Source: Marinovum sp048263515 (lineage in GTDB: Bacteria; Pseudomonadota; Alphaproteobacteria; Rhodobacterales; Rhodobacteraceae). Taken from it: a stretch of DNA of 64,000 nucleotides. The position numbers and the translations under genes were made by a program. The stretch is taken from the NCBI RefSeq assembly GCF_048263515.1, contig NZ_JBLXEC010000002.1, forward strand, positions 310,001 to 374,000, written 5' to 3'. A model generated the notes under the pieces. That model was not told the DNA's origin, did no database searches, and saw only the letters and a program-made list of their open reading frames with translations. The stretch's first letter is position 1; each line of letters begins with the position of its first letter. Shown one piece after another: positions 58,666 to 64,000 of the stretch.

Positions 58666-59820
58666 ATGGCAAAACTGATCCTCCCCGTCTCGGGCAAGGG
58701 CACTGCGCCGCTCGAGATCACCGCCGGCCCGGTCCCCGCACCGGGCGGCGGCTGGACCCGCACCGCCTATGCGGCCGCCCACGTGGTGGCCGATCCGCTG
58801 GCCGAGGTCGACCCGGGCGATGGCGTTGCCGTCGACTGGGACCGGACGCTGGCCTTCCGGCAGCACCTCTGGTCGCTGGGCCTTGGCGTGGCCGAGGCGA
58901 TGGACACCGCGCAGCGCGGCATGGGCCTCGACTGGGCGACCTCGCTCGAGCTGATCCAGCGCAGCATGGACGTGGCCCCCGAGGGCGCGCTGATCGCCAG
59001 CGGGGCAGGGACCGACCACCTGACGCCGGGACCGGACGTCACCATCGACGACGTGATCGCCGCCTACGAGATGCAATGCGAGGCGGTCGAAGCCACCGGT
59101 TCTCGCGTCATCCTGATGGCCAGCCGCGCGCTGGTGCAGGCGGCAAAATCGCCCGACGATTACGCCCGCGTCTATGGCCGCGTTCTGTCGGGCCTCAAGC
59201 AGCCCGCGATCCTGCACTGGCTGGGCGAGATGTTCGACCCGGCGCTGGCGGGCTATTGGGGCGATGCCGACCACATGGTGGCGATGGAGACCTGCCTCTC
59301 GGTCATCGCCGACAACGCCGACAAGGTCGACGGCATCAAGATCTCGCTGCTGTCGGCCGAGAAGGAGATCGCCATGCGCCGTCGCCTGCCAGAGGGCGTG
59401 GTGATGTACACCGGCGACGACTTCAACTACCCCGAGCTGATCAAGGGTGACGACCAGGGCTTTTCCCATGCGCTGCTGGGCATCTTCGATCCCATCGCCG
59501 GCGCCGCCTGCCGGGCGCTGAACGCGCTGGCCGAGGGCGACGAGGCCACCTATCACGCGACCTTCGACCCGACGGTTCCGCTCAGCCGCCACATCTTCAA
59601 GGCGCCGACGCGGTTCTACAAGACCGGTGTGGTCTTCCTCGCCTACCTGATGGGCCACCAGGATCACTTCACCATGGTCGCCGGTCAGGAAAGCGCGCGC
59701 TCCACGCTGCATCTGGCCGAGGCGATCCGTCTGGCCAACGAAGCGCAGCTCTTCACCGACCCCGAGGAAGTGGTGCGCCGCGCCCGCCCGGTGTTCCAGG
59801 CGCGGGGGATCTCGGCATGA
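58666..59820 (+). CDS. DUF993 protein, dihydrodipicolinate-synthase-like (putative aldolase)
   Basis: 384 residues from ATG 58666. DUF993 proteins are distant members of the DHDPS/NAL (class I aldolase) TIM-barrel superfamily. Lys225 in DKVDGIKISLLSAEKE sits in a GIK motif matching the Schiff-base Lys of DHDPS. Other conserved-looking segments are RVILMASRALVQAAKSPDDY, HWLGEMFDPALAGYWG and VVMYTGDDFNYPELIKG. It may cleave or add a pyruvate- or aldehyde-type unit; no member of this family has, to my knowledge, a firm reaction. It is coupled to the oxidoreductase before it and the isomerase after it. Confidence 0.85.
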   Translation: MAKLILPVSGKGTAPLEITAGPVPAPGGGWTRTAYAAAHVVADPLAEVDPGDGVAVDWDRTLAFRQHLWSLGLGVAEAMDTAQRGMGLDWATSLELIQRSMDVAPEGALIASGAGTDHLTPGPDVTIDDVIAAYEMQCEAVEATGSRVILMASRALVQAAKSPDDYARVYGRVLSGLKQPAILHWLGEMFDPALAGYWGDADHMVAMETCLSVIADNADKVDGIKISLLSAEKEIAMRRRLPEGVVMYTGDDFNYPELIKGDDQGFSHALLGIFDPIAGAACRALNALAEGDEATYHATFDPTVPLSRHIFKAPTRFYKTGVVFLAYLMGHQDHFTMVAGQESARSTLHLAEAIRLANEAQLFTDPEEVVRRARPVFQARGISA

Positions 59821-60641
59821 GAGAGCTGAGCGCTAAGGACCTGTCGCTGAACACCGCCACGGTGTCGAAGCAATGGAGCCTCGAGGAATGCATCGAGGGC
59901 TGCGTCCGTCACGGCATCGGCGGCATCTCGCCCTGGCGGGACAAGCTGCAGGAGTGTGGTGTCGACCGCGCGGCCAAGCTGATCCGCGAGGCGGGTCTCG
60001 GTGTCTCGGGGCTCTGCCGGGGCGGCTGGTACACCGCCGAGGGCGCGCTGACGCAGAAGGTGATCGACGACAACAAGCGCGCGGTCGATGAGGCCGCTGC
60101 AATTGGTGCTGAATGCCTGGTGATGGTGGTGGGCGGGTTGCCCGAGGGATCGAAGGACATCGTCGCCGCCCGCGAGATCGTCACCGAGGGACTGTCCAAG
60201 ACGCTGGACTATGCCCGCACCCAGGGCGTCAAGATCGGCATCGAGCCGCTGCACCCGATGTATGCCGCCGACCGCGCCTGCGTGAACACCACCGGCCAGG
60301 CGCTGGATATCTGCGACCAGCTGGGCGACGGCATCGGCGTGGCGCTCGACGTCTATCACATCTGGTGGGACCCGGCGATCGCCGCCCAGATCCAGCGCGC
60401 CGGCAAGGAACGTCTGCTCGCGTTCCACGTCTGCGACTGGATGAACCCGACCCGCGACATGCTGACCGACCGCGGCATGATGGGCGAGGGGGTGATCGAC
60501 ATTCCGGCGTTCCGCCAGATGGTCGAGGCCGAGGGTTTCGACGGTCTGGTCGAGGTCGAGATCTTCTCGGCCGAGAACTGGTGGACCAGGCCCGCCGATG
60601 ATGTGCTCAAGGCCATGGTGGCCTCGCTGCCGGCGATCTGA
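59817..60641 (+). CDS. Sugar phosphate isomerase/epimerase (second TIM-barrel copy)
   Basis: 274 residues, overlapping the DUF993 gene by 4 bases. Metal-site candidates are Glu in IGIEPLHPMY, Asp and His in ALDVYHIWWD, His in LAFHVCDWMN and Glu in VEVEIFSAENWW, all present as in xylose-isomerase-like TIM barrels. It differs clearly from the 56367 protein (different motifs throughout), so it is not a recent duplicate. It should act in the same pathway as the oxidoreductase and DUF993 protein. Confidence 0.87.
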   Translation: MRELSAKDLSLNTATVSKQWSLEECIEGCVRHGIGGISPWRDKLQECGVDRAAKLIREAGLGVSGLCRGGWYTAEGALTQKVIDDNKRAVDEAAAIGAECLVMVVGGLPEGSKDIVAAREIVTEGLSKTLDYARTQGVKIGIEPLHPMYAADRACVNTTGQALDICDQLGDGIGVALDVYHIWWDPAIAAQIQRAGKERLLAFHVCDWMNPTRDMLTDRGMMGEGVIDIPAFRQMVEAEGFDGLVEVEIFSAENWWTRPADDVLKAMVASLPAI

Positions 60642-60655
60642 CAGGGCCGTTAAAA

Positions 60656-60695
60656 CAAAAAAACGCCCTCCCTGCCGACTGTGGCGGGGAGGGCG
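60656..60695 (-). terminator. Intrinsic terminator of the aldo/keto reductase gene
   Basis: On the minus strand CGCCCTCCC (60695-60687) pairs with GGGAGGGCG (60672-60664) with inner GCC/GGC pairing, followed by seven T (60663-60657). It lies 19 bases after the aldo/keto reductase stop and opposes the isomerase stop. Confidence 0.85.
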
Positions 60696-60713
60696 AAGCG
60701 CGGCGAAGGGCAG

Positions 60714-61694
60714 TTAGCGGGTGCGGCCCTTGCCCCACATGTCGATGTCCTTGCCAAGCTCCTGCTTGAGCCGCTCTGACGCGTCATCAAGCGCCTTGAG
60801 CACCGAGGCGTCGAGCTCGACATCCAGCAGCTTCTTCAGCCCACGGCTCTGCTCGCCGTTGCGGGTGCCGACGATCACGCCGCCCACCGCCTTGCGCGAT
60901 TTCAGCCAGCCGATGGCCAGTTCTTCCATGCTCAGACCCGTCTCTTCGGTGAGCGCCCAGAGCGCGTCGAGCAACTCTTGCCCGGCCTCCTCGGCGCCCT
61001 CTTCCTTGTGCACCACCTCGGCCCATTTGCGGTGATCGAACATCCGCGTGCGGGCGCGGTTGACCGGGAAATCCTGCAGCGAGCGGTACTTGCCCGCCAG
61101 CAGACCCTGCATCAGCGAGGAATAGCACATGATCGGCACGCCGGCGGTTTTGCACTTGGGCTGCACCTCGAACTCGATGGCCCGGAAGAACAGGTGATAG
61201 GGCAGCTGGTTGACCGAGATCTCGCCAAGCGCCAGCGCCGCATCCAGATCCTCGGTGCCGTAGTTCGACACGCCGTAGTAGCGGATCTTGCCGTCGTCGC
61301 GCAGCTGCTTGAGCGCGCCGATGCTGTCCTCCAGCGGCACCTCGCGGTTGGGCCAATGCAGCATGTAGAGGTCGATGTGATCGGTGCCGAGGTTCTTCAG
61401 GCTGCGCTCGCAGGCGGCGATCAGGTCGTCGGGCGCCACGTTCTTTTCGGCCACCTTGGACGAGATCACCATTTCCGACCGCTTGTCGCCAAGGGCGCGG
61501 TGCAGCAGCTGCTCGGAATAGCCGGCGCCATAGGCCTCGGCGGTGTCGAAGAAGTTGATGCCGACGTCAAAGGCCGCCTGCAGCGCCTCGATGGAATCGC
61601 GTTCTTCCTGGGCGCCAAAGGCCCCGGCGCCGCCCATGCAGCCATAGACGATGCGGCTGGTTTTCAGATCGGTCTGTCCGAATGTCTGGGTCAC
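60714..61694 (-). CDS. Aldo/keto reductase
   Basis: 326 residues from GTG 61694 (GAGG 9 bases upstream). The catalytic tetrad is complete: Asp and Tyr in FFDTAEAYGAG, Lys in MVISSKVAE and His in LYMLHWPNRE. The NADPH-binding segment is VGGVIVGTRNGEQSRGLKKL. It lies downstream of the TRAP permease genes on the same strand and convergent with the isomerase operon, so it probably acts on the same class of carbohydrate. Confidence 0.9.
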   Translation of the reverse strand: MTQTFGQTDLKTSRIVYGCMGGAGAFGAQEERDSIEALQAAFDVGINFFDTAEAYGAGYSEQLLHRALGDKRSEMVISSKVAEKNVAPDDLIAACERSLKNLGTDHIDLYMLHWPNREVPLEDSIGALKQLRDDGKIRYYGVSNYGTEDLDAALALGEISVNQLPYHLFFRAIEFEVQPKCKTAGVPIMCYSSLMQGLLAGKYRSLQDFPVNRARTRMFDHRKWAEVVHKEEGAEEAGQELLDALWALTEETGLSMEELAIGWLKSRKAVGGVIVGTRNGEQSRGLKKLLDVELDASVLKALDDASERLKQELGKDIDMWGKGRTR

Positions 61695-61726
61695 TGTCTG
61701 TTACCTCACAAGTGGTTATTGAACGC

Positions 61727-63007
61727 TCACCCGACCAGGTTCGGCAGGGTCAGAGAGATGGCCGGCACGAAGGTGATCAGCATCAGCGCCACGAAGATGG
61801 CGATGTAGAACGGCCAGATCGTGCGCACGGCCTTTTCCATCGGCAGCCCGCCGACGGCACAGCCGACAAACAGGCAGGAGCCGACCGGCGGGGTGCAGAG
61901 CCCGAGGCCGAGGTTGACCAGAAGGATCATGCCGAATTGGTAGGGATCGACGCCAAGGCTGTTGGCCACCGGCAGAAAGATCGGCGTGCAGATCAGGATC
62001 AGCGCCGCCATGTCCATGATCATGCCCAGCAGCAGCAGAACGCCGTTGATCATCAGCAGGATCAGGATCGGATTGTCGGTCAGCCCGGTCAGGAGCTCGA
62101 TCGTCAGGTTGGGCACCCGGTAGAAGGTGAGCATGTAGGCAAAGGCCGCCGCACAGGCGATCAGGATCATCACCATCGAGGTGGTCTTGACCGACGACGA
62201 CACCGCGATCTTGAAGTTCTCCCATGTGATGTTGCGATAGACCAGCAGCGTCACGAGGAAGGCATAGATCGCGCCGAAGGCTCCGGATTCGGTGACGGTG
62301 AAGACGCCCGACAGCACGCCGCCGACGATGATCACCGCGGTCAGAAGTCCCGGAATGGCGCTGAAGAAGGTAAAGGCCAGGGCCTGCCAGCCGGGGAACT
62401 TCTCGGCCTTGTAGCCGCGCTTGACCGCGACGATGTACGCCGCCGCCGCGAGACAGAGGCACATCAGCACGCCCGGCACGACGCCTGCGAGAAAGAGCTT
62501 GGAGATCGAGATGCCGCCGCCCGCCGCGATGGCAAAGATGATCATGTTGTGACTTGGCGGGATGATGATCCCGGCGATCGACGAGGTCACGGTGACGTTG
62601 ACGGCGTAATCGGCGTCATAGCCCTTGTCCTTCATCACCGGCACCAGGATTGATCCCAGCGCCGAGATATCGGCGATGGCCGAGCCCGAGATGCCGCCGA
62701 AGAGCATCGAGGAGAACACGTTGACGATGCCGAGCCCGCCGCGCACCGCGCCGACCGCGGCCGAGGCAAAGCGCACCAGCCGCATGGCGATGCCGCCGTG
62801 GAACATCAGCTCGCCGGCAAAGATGAAGAAGGGGATGGCCATCAGCGAAAACACGTTGATGCCCGAGACGATGCGCTGGAAGCCGATCATCAGCGGCAGG
62901 CCTTCGTACCAGAAGGCGGCAATCGCCGAGATGCCCAGCGCAAAGGCCACAGGCGTGCCAATGACGACGCAGAAGGCAAAAAGCCCGAGAAGCAGGAGAA
63001 GTCCCAT
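61727..63007 (-). CDS. dctM: TRAP transporter large membrane subunit (DctM)
   Basis: 426 residues with about 12 helices (MGLLLLLGLFAFCVVIGTPV at the start). Conserved segments are VFSLMAIPFFIFAGELM, MLFGGISGSAIADISALGSI, IIIPPSHNMIIFAIAAGGG and GLGLCTPPVGSCLFVGCAVG. It forms the Na+-driven channel of a TRAP importer with DctQ and DctP encoded upstream. The closing gene of the unit on this strand is the aldo/keto reductase. Confidence 0.95.
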   Translation of the reverse strand: MGLLLLLGLFAFCVVIGTPVAFALGISAIAAFWYEGLPLMIGFQRIVSGINVFSLMAIPFFIFAGELMFHGGIAMRLVRFASAAVGAVRGGLGIVNVFSSMLFGGISGSAIADISALGSILVPVMKDKGYDADYAVNVTVTSSIAGIIIPPSHNMIIFAIAAGGGISISKLFLAGVVPGVLMCLCLAAAAYIVAVKRGYKAEKFPGWQALAFTFFSAIPGLLTAVIIVGGVLSGVFTVTESGAFGAIYAFLVTLLVYRNITWENFKIAVSSSVKTTSMVMILIACAAAFAYMLTFYRVPNLTIELLTGLTDNPILILLMINGVLLLLGMIMDMAALILICTPIFLPVANSLGVDPYQFGMILLVNLGLGLCTPPVGSCLFVGCAVGGLPMEKAVRTIWPFYIAIFVALMLITFVPAISLTLPNLVG

Positions 63008-63019
63008 GGGGGTTTGCCT

Positions 63020-63547
63020 TTATTCGATGTGGTCGACGCGCTTGTCTCGTCCGAGGAAGACGCGCGTCAGATGGCCGAGAGAGAAGACGAGGATCAGTCC
63101 GCCGGCCACGGTTAGCGGCAGCGAGCGATAGCCTTCGCTGATCTGGATCAGCGGGATCAGCGAGCTCCACTTGAAGATCGTGAGCTTGGCGCCGTACCAC
63201 AGCATCAGCCCGCCGAAGATCGCCATCAGCAGGTCGGACACGATCACGAAAAACGTGCGCACCCGCGTGGACACCATGCCGCGAAAGGCCACCACCGAGA
63301 GGTGGGTGTTCTCGCGGACCCCGACCGAGGCCCCGAGAAATGCGATCAGCATCACCAGCAGCAGCGAATATTGCTCGACCCATGTGGGCGTGTCGTTGAG
63401 CACGTAGCGGCCGAAGACCAGCCAGCCGAAGATCACCGTCATGACCACCAGCGCCACGCCGGAAATCACGCGACAGAGCCAGACGATGGCGTCGAACACG
63501 CGTTCCAGCGCTCTGAGGCTCTTCAGCAGTTCGGGAGTATCGTTCAT
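63020..63547 (-). CDS. dctQ: TRAP transporter small membrane subunit (DctQ)
   Basis: 175 residues with four helices. YVLNDTPTWVEQYSLLLVML, LGASVGVRENTHLSVVAF and the FARYVLN-like motif FGRYVLNDTPTW are typical of DctQ. It ends 12 bases before dctM. The dctP gene upstream is separated by a hairpin. Confidence 0.93.
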   Translation of the reverse strand: MNDTPELLKSLRALERVFDAIVWLCRVISGVALVVMTVIFGWLVFGRYVLNDTPTWVEQYSLLLVMLIAFLGASVGVRENTHLSVVAFRGMVSTRVRTFFVIVSDLLMAIFGGLMLWYGAKLTIFKWSSLIPLIQISEGYRSLPLTVAGGLILVFSLGHLTRVFLGRDKRVDHIE

Positions 63548-63565
63548 TTGCGCTTCTCTTTCGAA

Positions 63566-63596
63566 AAGCGCCCGTAACCTGGGGTCACGGGCGCTT
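63566..63596 (-). terminator. Intercistronic hairpin between dctP and dctQ
   Basis: On the minus strand AAGCGCCCGT pairs perfectly (10 bp) with ACGGGCGCTT across an 11-base loop and is followed by TTTTCG. Such hairpins after dctP usually let the binding protein be made in excess; the short T run suggests partial read-through into dctQ. Confidence 0.7.
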
Positions 63597-63618
63597 CTGC
63601 ATTGCTGTCAATCAGGCG

Positions 63619-64000
63619 TCACTCGGTCGACTGGGCGATCTCGACCAGCTTGCGCATGTCGGGGTTGGCAGCCAGGTACTCGTCGTAGACCGCGACCATC
63701 GCCTCCTGAAAGGGGGTCTTGTCGGCGATCTCGTTGACCATCACGCCAGCCGCTTCGACATCCTTGCGGGCCTGCTCGGACTGCACTGCCCAGAGCTCAC
63801 GCTGGTAGAGACCGGCCTCTTCGGCGGCTTCCTTGACCTGCGCCTGAAGCTCGGGCGACAGCGCGTTGTACTTGGTGGTGTTGACGCAGATGCATTCCGG
63901 GATGATCAGGTGCTCGGAGAGCGAGTAGTTGGTTGTCACCTCGTAGTGCGCGACGTTCTTGAACGAGGGGAAGTTGTTTTCCGCACCGTCGACGACGCCG
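63619..64000 (-). CDS. dctP: TRAP transporter substrate-binding protein (DctP), C-terminal part (cut by window edge)
   Basis: The frame is open from the right edge, so only the last 126 residues are present; the start lies outside. The fragment begins GVVDGAENNFPSF, containing the DGAEN motif diagnostic of DctP proteins, then HYEVTTNYSLSEHLIIPECI and a helical end. It binds the substrate in the periplasm for DctQM. Apparent internal starts near 63939 are not real, since the conserved motif lies upstream. Confidence 0.93.
   Translation of the reverse strand, partial: GVVDGAENNFPSFKNVAHYEVTTNYSLSEHLIIPECICVNTTKYNALSPELQAQVKEAAEEAGLYQRELWAVQSEQARKDVEAAGVMVNEIADKTPFQEAMVAVYDEYLAANPDMRKLVEIAQSTE

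Overview
The window is high-GC chromosomal DNA of an alphaproteobacterium, most likely the Roseobacter group of Rhodobacteraceae. This is inferred from gene content: choline/betaine uptake and oxidation, an H-NOX/diguanylate-cyclase pair, DUF3572, DUF983 and DUF2061 proteins, TRAP and tripartite tricarboxylate (TTT) transporters, and G+C-rich codon use. No rRNA, tRNA, phage, transposase or CRISPR was seen. Two genes are cut by the window edges: an SLC13 permease at the left and a TRAP binding protein at the right.

1-13 kb: partial SLC13 permease, yebC, a lytic transglycosylase, then a signalling group (HWE hybrid kinase, H-NOX, GGDEF protein), trmO, a ferric-iron permease and its convergent periplasmic binding protein, a LysE/ArgO-type exporter, a DMT exporter and an XRE regulator. 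13-19.3 kb: DUF2061, Nudix, DUF983, then an envelope-stress-like module (EF-hand protein, ECF sigma factor, small membrane protein, Spy/CpxP-like sensor), a PleD-like diguanylate cyclase with degenerate receivers, DUF3572 and a HAD phosphatase.

19.7-27.1 kb: the choline regulon. betI-betB-betA is divergent from choX and choWV, and two near-identical BetI-type palindromes lie between them. A glutathione S-transferase sits on the opposite strand between choX and choW.

27.7-42.7 kb: a complete assimilatory nitrate locus on the minus strand. nasT-nasS is followed by a leader with two ANTAR-type hexaloop hairpins and an intrinsic terminator. Then come nrtA, nrtB, a double-ABC ATPase, a triple GAF-like protein, nirB, nirD, nasA, a TrpD2/YbiB-like protein and cysG. 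NasS/NasT should control read-through of the leader, CysG makes siroheme for NirB, and NasA and NirBD reduce nitrate to ammonium.

43.3-53 kb: a small membrane transporter overlapping a HAD-UbiA prenyltransferase, and a divergent GT-C glycosyltransferase. Then comes a poorly understood amide-chemistry neighbourhood (nitrilase, C45 Ntn hydrolase, VOC protein, hypothetical protein, ATP-grasp ligase) and a LysR regulator. 53-64 kb: a carbohydrate- or carboxylate-catabolism region. It has TctCBA, two TIM-barrel isomerases, a Gfo/Idh/MocA oxidoreductase, a DUF993 aldolase-like protein, an aldo/keto reductase and a TRAP transporter. The same 14-bp palindrome precedes both tctC and the oxidoreductase gene, so the two transcription units probably share a regulator.

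Four intergenic blocks (8.8-9.1, 19.4-19.7, 27.1-27.7 and 42.9-43.2 kb) hold hairpin-forming repeats, mostly at operon boundaries. The best candidates for undescribed biology are the oxidoreductase-DUF993-isomerase pathway with its shared operator, and the ATP-grasp/C45/nitrilase neighbourhood.
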